54,218 nucleotides of DNA. Source: Bacillota bacterium. GTDB taxonomy: Bacteria; Bacillota; Clostridia; Christensenellales; Aristaeellaceae. Positions 23,993-31,637 of the stretch are shown in pieces. A program made the translations under genes and the position numbers. Numbering within the stretch: the first letter of the stretch is position 1; each line of letters opens with the position of its first letter. The notes below the pieces were generated by a model. It made no database searches. It saw only the letters and a list, made by a program, of their open reading frames with translations, and had not been told where the DNA came from. Location: the NCBI GenBank assembly GCA_023396045.1, contig JAEWXD010000052.1, forward strand, positions 1 through 54,218, read 5' to 3'.

Positions 23993-25759
23993 TTGAACTG
24001 TCCTACTTGTGGAGCTGTTGTAGATGTAAATGCCGTTATTTGCCCACAATGCAAAGCCAATTTACATGTTGGCAGTGCAATACCGGAGCAACGCGAGGGA
24101 AGAAGCAGTGTAAATGTTGCCCCACCTCTTGCTTTAGATCGCATAGGCTTAAATCAAAATCCGGAAGAAGTGCGTTACTTAGAAGAGTGTGAAACAAAAA
24201 ATATTGTAGCAGAGGGTACACCTTTGCACGTGGTAGAACATTTGGAATTTTCTAAAAAAAGGTATAAGCAACTTTCGCGTAACTGGATAAAACGTACTGC
24301 TTTTATTGTGCTTGCGGTTATTTTGGTTATTATAGGTGTTTGGCAATACTTTGATAAGAGTGATAGTGGGCAATTGATATTGGCACGTTCTTTTCGTGCC
24401 AAAAGCCCACAAGCCTACTGGATTGTAGGGGAAGAGTTTTTACAGGCAGGCGATATTGTAAGTGCCATACGTGCTTTTACATTAGCCGATTCTAAAGACC
24501 CGGCCAATGCCGACGGCTTGCTTTTGCTTGCCTCTGCCTATGAAGCCGGCAACCTTAACAAACAAGCCGAAGGCATTTATAAACGTATTATTAAAGACAT
24601 TAGCCCCGCGCGTGATGAAACCTATAGAGCACTTACCCGCATGCTTACTGCACAAAATAGAATGCCTGAAGTAGCCGATGTGTTGCGCCTTGCTTATGAA
24701 AACACAGGCCTCAGCGCCTTTCATGAACAGCTGTTGGAGCTTTTGCCGAGTTCTCCTGCAGTAAGTTTACCCGGTGGTAGATACAATAGCGAAAAAACAG
24801 TAGAACTCACATCTCCCGAAGGCTATGAAATCTATTACTTAATGGACGATGGTACAGGTAAATTGCCGGAAGAGGGTATTCTGTACGATGGCAAGCCCAT
24901 CAAAATTCCGGAGGGGGCGGTTAACTTACGTGCCGTAGCCAAAAGCTTGAATATGGTAAGTGAGCCCACCACTGTAAAATATATTTTAATTTATCCTTCC
25001 CCTGCAGCTCCTAAAATCAGCTTGGCACCAGGCACATACAGCAAGCGCATACCCATTACCCTGCGCAATGCCGATAAGGAAGAAAAAGACGTTATCATTC
25101 AATATACTATAGATGGTTCTATACCTACAGAAAATTCGCCTATATTTGACGGCACACCCATTGAAGTGCCAAGTGGCAGGGTTACCATACGTGCATTTAG
25201 CAAAAACAATCGTGGTAAAACCAGTAGCAACCAAATTGTAGGTTATAAGTTTGATGTAAAACCCTATCCGGAAAAAATGTATGGTGAGGAAGATGTATTT
25301 AACGGTATCAGTGTGTATGAAACCACATTAGACACCTTCTTTACTCAGTTTGGTAGAAGTGAAGATTTAGAAGACAGCACCTATGGTATGTTGGAAACCC
25401 AGTCTAAAATATTTACTTATGATTGGGGCACTGTAGAGTTTGTGCTCATTAGTAACAAATGGGTAGTGGCTAAGCTGGATATGAAGCAAAACCTTACCCA
25501 AGCGCCACGTGGTATAGGGTTTGGTAAAACCGAGGCAGAAATTACCGCCGCATTTAAAGATATGGGTCAAAAACCAAACTTAGACAATACCCGTGGTTTG
25601 TATTATGATTTGCCTAACTCTGGTGTGATTGATGTTACAGAAAAAGGTGAACGCTTTGTAAAATATACAGCCGGTACCTCCAAAGGCGTTACTTGGGTAC
25701 TGGAATACTACTTTAACAGTAGTGGCGAAGTGAACCGCATTGTACATTATTATCAATAA
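23993..25759 (+). CDS. Zinc-ribbon, TPR and chitobiase-like-domain membrane protein
   Basis: Start TTG at 23993 is preferred: the ribosome site AGGAG is seven bases away and the protein then starts MNCPTCG, whereas ATG at 23987 sits one base from it. The 588 residues show a zinc ribbon (CPTC...CPQC, 3-24), a linker, a single membrane helix at about 98-118 (IVLAVILVIIGVWQYF), and a TPR-like helical region (about 140-255). Two beta-sandwich domains follow, each with YYLMDDG / QYTIDGSIPTENSPI signatures of the chitobiase C-terminal (CHB_HEX_C) type (about 258-335 and 340-425), and then a C-terminal domain of about 150 residues. The topology is inside ribbon, outside sandwich domains. Function unknown; no similar characterised protein recognised. 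Confidence 0.7.
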   Translation: MNCPTCGAVVDVNAVICPQCKANLHVGSAIPEQREGRSSVNVAPPLALDRIGLNQNPEEVRYLEECETKNIVAEGTPLHVVEHLEFSKKRYKQLSRNWIKRTAFIVLAVILVIIGVWQYFDKSDSGQLILARSFRAKSPQAYWIVGEEFLQAGDIVSAIRAFTLADSKDPANADGLLLLASAYEAGNLNKQAEGIYKRIIKDISPARDETYRALTRMLTAQNRMPEVADVLRLAYENTGLSAFHEQLLELLPSSPAVSLPGGRYNSEKTVELTSPEGYEIYYLMDDGTGKLPEEGILYDGKPIKIPEGAVNLRAVAKSLNMVSEPTTVKYILIYPSPAAPKISLAPGTYSKRIPITLRNADKEEKDVIIQYTIDGSIPTENSPIFDGTPIEVPSGRVTIRAFSKNNRGKTSSNQIVGYKFDVKPYPEKMYGEEDVFNGISVYETTLDTFFTQFGRSEDLEDSTYGMLETQSKIFTYDWGTVEFVLISNKWVVAKLDMKQNLTQAPRGIGFGKTEAEITAAFKDMGQKPNLDNTRGLYYDLPNSGVIDVTEKGERFVKYTAGTSKGVTWVLEYYFNSSGEVNRIVHYYQ

Positions 25760-25760
25760 A

Positions 25761-25790
25761 AAACGGGATGAAGATTCATCTCGTTTTTTG
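25761..25790 (+). terminator. Intrinsic terminator after the zinc-ribbon gene
   Basis: The stem AAACGGGATGA / TCATCTCGTTT with one wobble and loop AGAT is followed by TTTT. It is nearly identical to the hairpin at 28043-28074. Confidence 0.88.
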
Positions 25791-25818
25791 TTTTATAGTA
25801 AAGTAATTCATAATTTAA

Positions 25819-25846
25819 TGACATTTGTATTAAAATATGTTAATAT
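25819..25846 (+). promoter_or_regulatory. Candidate promoter of the surface-protein gene
   Basis: TGACAT and TAATAT are separated by 16 bases. The match to consensus is moderate. Confidence 0.4.
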
Positions 25847-25875
25847 ATTATTTATGAAGCATAAGGAGTTAAAAT

Positions 25876-28035
25876 ATGAAAAAAATTTTAATGGCAGGTA
25901 TTGTGTGTATATTGTGCATTTTTGCATGTGTGTTTGTACTGCAAGGGGCAATGGCACAAACTGCCCCTAAAGAAATTACCGTAAAATTAGATACAACCAT
26001 GTATTTAATGGGAGGGAATACGCAATTTGTATTGCAAAGTGGCAGTACAAATTATAAGGTAAGCAATAGAGTACCTACGGCAAAAGGTCCATATTCATTT
26101 ACCACTACTGTAAATATGCCAGAAAATGCAGACTTGCGTTTGCTGGCCTTACCAGATAGTTTAGACACTTATTTTTCTATTGTTTCGCAGGAGTTCAAAA
26201 ATAATACTTTAACTGTTACATTGGGTAGAAAAATAGGCATTGCTATTTCTAATATTAAAAACGGCGCAACATTTATTGATTTTGGGCCTAAACACAATAT
26301 TCCTAACGGTGTACGTTTGCGTTTGCTGGATGAAAACGATCGTTTTTTAAGATACAGCTATTCTGCGTATGATTTTACACAAAGCACCAGGCTGCAGTGG
26401 TTTAAAGATTTAACTCCCGGTAATTATCTTATAGAAATTGATACCGTTCCTAACGCATATAAAAATTATGATCTATCCACTCAATATCAATTGCATATTG
26501 CAGAGGATGGGCAGCCCACTTTACAGGTTTTTGATGGCACCATAGAAAAATTACATAATCCACAGGGCGCTACGGATAGCCGTTTTGACGGTTCTCCCGT
26601 TAGTAAATTACTTACCGGTACAAAGCATCCTTTCTTTTTGTTGATTAATAAAAAGGCTAAAGCGAGCAAATGGATAGAAAACACAGGTATTTTACAAAAG
26701 CAATTGCAAGCTGGTGTGGGGGATATTGTAAATTATCAAATTACTGTGCCCATTTATAATGACCATAATGTGTTGTTGTCTTTTGGTAAATATATTCATT
26801 TTGGTGTACGTACGAATGTTGGGTTTGAAGATGTGCTGGATAGCCATTTGGAATATGTAGAAAATAGCTTGGAGTGTTTGCTCAATGGAACTGCTACAAC
26901 TGAATTTCACGCAAGCTATGACGCAACGGCGCATAAAATTACAGTATTAGATCAATCTACTACCAATGTAGTGGAGTTTGATTTTGATAATGCTATTGAC
27001 TTGGGGCAAGATAAAATACTTACGCTAAAGTTTAAAGCCAGGGTAATAGCCGGTAACGAAAGCATTTTAAACACTATAGGCGATGATATTACAGAAATTG
27101 TTCCTGCGGTGGAACTTTCTGTAAAAAAGGAATGGTTGGGTGGTGCAACATTGCTGGCAGCTGCCAATATGCAAGATTTTTTAGAGTATTTTACAGTGGA
27201 AGCCTATCGTGGAGAGGATCTGGTCTTTACAGAGCCTGCTAAATTATATATGAAAGAAGGTAGTTTCCAAGTAGCAGACAATAAAGATTTTGCTTTTACA
27301 CTACATTATTTGCCAATGTATAGCAAAGAAGATTTAAAAAATCCTGTGGCACAAAGAATAAAATTAAAGTATAGCATTATAGAACATTTACCAGATGAAT
27401 GGAAAATGTTCACGCCCCAGTATGATATTGTGGAGGGCATAAGGACTGTGCGTAACCAATATCAAAGTGCTTTGGTAAATTTTAACTTAAAAAAAGTTTG
27501 GAATATGCAAGCTAATTCAGAGGAATATATACCACAATTTGTTTTAATACAAAGTTTGGATAAGCAAGAAACAAAATATAGCTTTCATAAACAATCCACA
27601 ACATTATTAGACAGTGCTGGAAAGACTTATGTATTTACAATGGCAGGAAAAGAGCATGTACCACAGGTAAATGTACAGAATAATGAATATCAGATTCTAG
27701 GTTTACCCAAAACCAATCAAAATGGTTTGGCTTATCATTACCGTGTGGAAGAAGTGGATATTATACATCACGCTCAATCTGTTTTACAAAATTTTACAGT
27801 AGAAAGCAAAGCTGTTACACAACAAGGTGAATTTTTTCAACAAGTTATAGAAAATAAACAGATACCACCAAATAGTACGCCACCAGTTTCTCCAACGCCT
27901 ACACTCACTTTACCACCAACTAGTAATGTGCCTAAAACTGGGGATAGCAGTTTGGCTTTCTCCATGCTATGGTGCGTATTATCGCTGGTAGGTATGGTTA
28001 TAGTATTGCATAAAAAATATAAACATACGATATAA
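25876..28035 (+). CDS. Sortase-anchored surface protein with pilin-like/Cna-B-like domains
   Basis: A 719-residue exported protein. The N-terminus is a signal peptide (MKKILMAGIVCILCIFACVF, cleavage after AMA). The C-terminus has a Pro/Thr-rich stretch, the sorting motif VPKTGD (685-690, a variant of LPxTG), a membrane helix and a basic tail. Between them are beta-rich regions; a part around 270-420 (NYQITVPIYND) resembles the isopeptide-forming fimbrial D-domain. Two Cna-B-like segments start near VELSVKKEWL and VNFNLKKVWN. It should be covalently linked to the cell wall as an adhesin or pilin-like protein. No sortase gene is in the window. It stands alone between terminators and is more AT-rich than its neighbours. 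Confidence 0.8.
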   Translation: MKKILMAGIVCILCIFACVFVLQGAMAQTAPKEITVKLDTTMYLMGGNTQFVLQSGSTNYKVSNRVPTAKGPYSFTTTVNMPENADLRLLALPDSLDTYFSIVSQEFKNNTLTVTLGRKIGIAISNIKNGATFIDFGPKHNIPNGVRLRLLDENDRFLRYSYSAYDFTQSTRLQWFKDLTPGNYLIEIDTVPNAYKNYDLSTQYQLHIAEDGQPTLQVFDGTIEKLHNPQGATDSRFDGSPVSKLLTGTKHPFFLLINKKAKASKWIENTGILQKQLQAGVGDIVNYQITVPIYNDHNVLLSFGKYIHFGVRTNVGFEDVLDSHLEYVENSLECLLNGTATTEFHASYDATAHKITVLDQSTTNVVEFDFDNAIDLGQDKILTLKFKARVIAGNESILNTIGDDITEIVPAVELSVKKEWLGGATLLAAANMQDFLEYFTVEAYRGEDLVFTEPAKLYMKEGSFQVADNKDFAFTLHYLPMYSKEDLKNPVAQRIKLKYSIIEHLPDEWKMFTPQYDIVEGIRTVRNQYQSALVNFNLKKVWNMQANSEEYIPQFVLIQSLDKQETKYSFHKQSTTLLDSAGKTYVFTMAGKEHVPQVNVQNNEYQILGLPKTNQNGLAYHYRVEEVDIIHHAQSVLQNFTVESKAVTQQGEFFQQVIENKQIPPNSTPPVSPTPTLTLPPTSNVPKTGDSSLAFSMLWCVLSLVGMVIVLHKKYKHTI

Positions 28036-28042
28036 TATAACA

Positions 28043-28074
28043 AAAAACGAGATGGTTTTTCATCTCGTTTTTTA
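28043..28074. terminator. Bidirectional terminator between the surface-protein gene and the ABC exporter
   Basis: A perfect ten-base-pair stem AAACGAGATG / CATCTCGTTT with loop GTTTTT has T-runs on both sides. It resembles the hairpin before the surface-protein gene. Confidence 0.88.
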
Positions 28075-28092
28075 TTGGTATTAAGAAATAAA

Positions 28093-29832
28093 TTATGCAA
28101 ACTGGCTATTGTACATTTTGGCATAAGCGCCGTTTTTATGCAGCAATTCGCTATGTGTGCCAATTTCTTTAATATCTCCGTTTTCCATGTAGAGTATGGT
28201 GTCGGCATTAATAATGGTGCTCAACCTATGGGCAATAATAAAGCTGGTTCTGCCCTTCATCAGTTTTTTCATGGCCTCTTGTATAAGTACTTCGGTCCTG
28301 GTGTCTACCGAGCTTGTGGCTTCGTCTAATATCATAATGGGCGCATCACTCAGTATGGCACGGGCAATGGTAAGCAATTGCCGTTCTCCTTGGGCAAGGT
28401 TTGCACCGCCTTCTTGTAATTGAAAGCTATAACCATTGGGTAAGGCTTGTATAAAGGCATCTGCTCTGGCAGCTTTGGCAGCCTTATGCACTTGCTCATC
28501 GGTGGCATCCAGCTTACCATAGCGTATGTTTTCCAGTATGCTGCCCTCAAATAGCCAAATATCTTGCAACACCATGGCAAACATTTTGCGTAGCTCCTTG
28601 CGTTGCATCTCGTTAATATTGGTGCCTCCCACAAGTATTTTGCCGGCCTTGACGTCATAAAAACGCAATAACAGGTTTACCAATGTGGTTTTGCCTGCAC
28701 CGGTTGGGCCAACAATGGCAACTTTAGTTCCACTTGGTATATTAAAGTTCACATTGTGCATAAGCAAGCTTTCGTTATAGCCAAATTGTACATTTTCAAA
28801 TACTACACTCGTATTGCCTGTTTCCGGCAAGGCAAGGTTTGTACTATCGTCTATTTCTTCGGTTTCATCTAAAAAGTCAAATACGCGTTGGCTTGCAGCA
28901 GAGGTGGCTTGCAATATGCTCATCATTTGTGTGGTGGCAATAATTGGGCCGTTAAAGTGGCGCAAATATTGTATAAAGGCTTGCATGATGCCTATGCTCA
29001 TTGCACCTTGCATTACAGAATGCCCACTAATGATAATTACCACAATATAACCTAAAAAGCTAAAAAATTGCGTGGCAGGCATAATTAAAAAGCTTAATAA
29101 TCCAGCCTTCCATGCACTTTCATACAAGGTGTTGTTGTGTTTTTTAAACTGTGCAATGCATTGTTCTTCTGCACCAAAGGCAGTTACTATATTGTGGCCG
29201 CTGTAGTTTTCTTCCGTAAAGCCGGTAATAACCCCTAAAGTGTTTTGCTGTGCCATAAAGTGTTTGTGAGACTTCGAGCCTATTTTCATAGAAACAACAA
29301 AGCTAAGGGGTAAAGTTAGCAGGGCAATGAGTGTAAGCAAGGGGCTGATATATAGCATAATTCCAAGCATAAGCAATGCACTAATGATAGAAACAGCTAT
29401 AATTTCTATAATTTGTTGAAAACTGTTTGCTACCATATCTACATCGTTGGTAATTTTGCTTAAAATATCACCCACCTGTTGTTTATCTACATAATATATC
29501 GGTAATTTCTTAAACTTTTTATCTATTGCTTGGCGCATAGAAAACAAGGCATTTTGCGAAACATATGCAAGTAATAACGAGCTTGTGTAGCGCAATGCAA
29601 CATAGAGTAAATACAGGCTTGCTAATAGGATTAATATTTTAATAAAGCCTTGTAAAGCTATATTATCTTTGGCATTTGCCAAATGTATCAAAGCGTCTGT
29701 TGCTTTACCTAATACAAGGGGTGAAAGGCTCATGCATAGGGCAGACAAGGCTAAGGCGAGCATAGCAAGCACCAAACGGGTGCGGTAGGGCTTAACAAAT
29801 ATAAAAATGCGTTTAAAACCATTATTTTTCAT
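28093..29832 (-). CDS. ABC exporter half-transporter (catalytic-site subunit)
   Basis: A 579-residue fusion of a six-helix membrane domain (about 1-320) and an ATPase domain. The start at 29832 follows GGAGGGC; it overlaps the partner gene by 11 bases. Walker A is GPTGAGKTTLVNL, the Q-loop is in MVLQDIWLFEG, the signature is NLAQGERQLLTIARA, and Walker B MILDEATSSVD with the catalytic Glu, then AHRLST. The related neighbour has a degenerate Walker B, so the two form a heterodimeric exporter of the BmrCD/LmrCD/EfrAB kind, exporting drugs, lipids or peptides; substrate unknown. Confidence 0.88.
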   Translation of the reverse strand: MKNNGFKRIFIFVKPYRTRLVLAMLALALSALCMSLSPLVLGKATDALIHLANAKDNIALQGFIKILILLASLYLLYVALRYTSSLLLAYVSQNALFSMRQAIDKKFKKLPIYYVDKQQVGDILSKITNDVDMVANSFQQIIEIIAVSIISALLMLGIMLYISPLLTLIALLTLPLSFVVSMKIGSKSHKHFMAQQNTLGVITGFTEENYSGHNIVTAFGAEEQCIAQFKKHNNTLYESAWKAGLLSFLIMPATQFFSFLGYIVVIIISGHSVMQGAMSIGIMQAFIQYLRHFNGPIIATTQMMSILQATSAASQRVFDFLDETEEIDDSTNLALPETGNTSVVFENVQFGYNESLLMHNVNFNIPSGTKVAIVGPTGAGKTTLVNLLLRFYDVKAGKILVGGTNINEMQRKELRKMFAMVLQDIWLFEGSILENIRYGKLDATDEQVHKAAKAARADAFIQALPNGYSFQLQEGGANLAQGERQLLTIARAILSDAPIMILDEATSSVDTRTEVLIQEAMKKLMKGRTSFIIAHRLSTIINADTILYMENGDIKEIGTHSELLHKNGAYAKMYNSQFA

Positions 29833-31555
29833 ATGTGCCCTCCTGTGATTGGGACTGTACAATTTCCTGATATACAGTGCAGTTTTCTAAAAGCTCTTTG
29901 TGGCTACCTATGCCAACACATTTGCCTTCTTCCAATACAATAATCTGGTCGGCATTTTGTATGGTGCTCACTCTCTGCGCTACAATTAGTATACATGCGT
30001 TTTGCAGTTCTGCTTTGAGTGCACGGCGCAAGTTGGCATCTGTTTTTACGTCTAAGGCAGAAAAACTATCGTCAAAAATATAGAGGGGGGCTTGCTTTGC
30101 TATGGCGCGCGCAATGGCCAAACGCTGCCTTTGCCCACCGGAGAGGTTCTTGCCACCTTGGCTTAATTCACTTTCAAAGCCGTGGTCTTTTTCTATAATA
30201 AAATCAAAGGCTTGGGCAACTTTGGCTGCTTTTTCTATGGTGCTTTGTTCCATGTGTTCGCTACCCAAAGCGATGTTTTGGGCAATACTGCCTGCAAAGG
30301 CATTGGCTTTTTGGGGTATATAGCCAATGTTTTGGCGTAGTGTAGCAAGGTCAATATTCTGTATGTTGTTGCCATTCCATAATATTTCACCTTCGCTTAC
30401 ATCAAAAAAGCGCGGAAGCAGCTGCACCAGTGTGGATTTACCCGAGCCTGTAGAACCGATAAATGCTGTGGTTTGGCCTGGTTTGGCTACAAAACTGATG
30501 TTTTGTAAGGCTGGGCTTTGTGCATCCGGAAAGGCAAAGCTTACATTTTTATATTCTACTACCACATCACCTTCTATATTTTGTATGGCATTGGGTTTGT
30601 TTTGTATTTTGTTCCGGCTATCCAACACTTCTATAATGCGCTTGCCGGAAACAGCTGCACGGGGGTACATTACCAGCATAAAGGAAATGCTCATAATAGA
30701 AAGCAGAATTTGTATAATGTATTGAATAACAGCCACCAAGTCCCCTATGGGAATGGCGTTGTTAAGCATAATTTGCTTTGCACCAAAAGCCATCAATATT
30801 ACGCTACTACCATAGAGTATGAGGTTTAAACCCGGCGTAAACAGGGCGAAACGATTTTGCATTTTAATAGCTAAGTTTTTATGGTCTAAACTGGTAGTAT
30901 AAAAGCGTTGTTCCTCATATTCCTCTGTGCCAAAAGTACGTGTAACACGCAAACCGTGTAGCTTTTCACGAATAATAAGGTTAATTCGGTCTAATTTTTT
31001 TTGTAATTGCACGGTAAGTGGTAATGCCAATTTAGCTATTGTTACAATAAACAATACCATGATAGGTATGATAATAAGCAGTATCAGGGACATTTGTGTG
31101 CTTTTACGCAGTGCCAAAATCACACCACCCACCGCCATAATGGGAGACATTAAAGACATTCTCAAGAACATAGAAACAAATTGCTGTACTTGCTCTACAT
31201 CATTGTTGCTACGGCTAATTAAAGAGGAGGTCGAAAAACGCTCCATCTCTTCTTGGGATAAATATTGTACTTTTGTAAAAACGCGTAAGCGTAAATTCTT
31301 ACTAAACCCGGCAGATATTTTGGTTGCAAGAAAGCCAAGGCCAAGGTTGGCAGCGACTTCTATGCAAGTAAATAGAAGCATGAGGCCTGCAATGCGCCAA
31401 AGCATAGGTTTATCTAAACTGGGTATGGCAATATTAATAATATCTGCCAATAAGGTAGGAACAGCCAATGTGGCAAATACCATTATCAAAGTAAGTGCCA
31501 AAAGGCCTATGATTTGCCATTTGTATGGTTTTAAATCCTGTATAAAATGTTTCAT
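29822..31555 (-). CDS. ABC exporter half-transporter (degenerate-site subunit)
   Basis: A 577-residue fusion of a membrane domain and an ATPase domain. Walker A GSTGSGKSTLVQL, Q-loop IGYIPQKANAFAG and signature NLSGGQRQRLAIARA are canonical. Walker B reads LYIFDDSFSALD, with Asp in place of the catalytic Glu, and the H-loop is replaced in AQRVST. This is the hallmark of the degenerate-site partner in heterodimeric exporters. It is the first gene of the pair, behind a region with an extended -10 box (31590-31597). The moxR operon lies directly upstream in the same direction. Confidence 0.88.
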   Translation of the reverse strand: MKHFIQDLKPYKWQIIGLLALTLIMVFATLAVPTLLADIINIAIPSLDKPMLWRIAGLMLLFTCIEVAANLGLGFLATKISAGFSKNLRLRVFTKVQYLSQEEMERFSTSSLISRSNNDVEQVQQFVSMFLRMSLMSPIMAVGGVILALRKSTQMSLILLIIIPIMVLFIVTIAKLALPLTVQLQKKLDRINLIIREKLHGLRVTRTFGTEEYEEQRFYTTSLDHKNLAIKMQNRFALFTPGLNLILYGSSVILMAFGAKQIMLNNAIPIGDLVAVIQYIIQILLSIMSISFMLVMYPRAAVSGKRIIEVLDSRNKIQNKPNAIQNIEGDVVVEYKNVSFAFPDAQSPALQNISFVAKPGQTTAFIGSTGSGKSTLVQLLPRFFDVSEGEILWNGNNIQNIDLATLRQNIGYIPQKANAFAGSIAQNIALGSEHMEQSTIEKAAKVAQAFDFIIEKDHGFESELSQGGKNLSGGQRQRLAIARAIAKQAPLYIFDDSFSALDVKTDANLRRALKAELQNACILIVAQRVSTIQNADQIIVLEEGKCVGIGSHKELLENCTVYQEIVQSQSQEGTYEK

Positions 31556-31568
31556 ATATTCTCTCTTT

Positions 31569-31628
31569 TAAAAAAATCACTACCTACATAGTATAACAAT
31601 TTTTAACAAAAATTGCATGCAGGTAGTG
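31569..31628 (-). terminator. Nested-hairpin terminator of the moxR operon, with embedded promoter for the ABC exporter
   Basis: On the minus strand an outer stem CACTACCTGCAT / ATGTAGGTAGTG (one wobble) encloses an inner stem CAATTTTT / AAAAATTG with loop GTT and is followed by seven T. The sequence TGTTATACT, an extended -10 element, lies between the inner and outer stems. The transcript of the ABC exporter could thus begin within the terminator. Confidence 0.6.
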
Positions 31629-31637
31629 TTTGTTACA

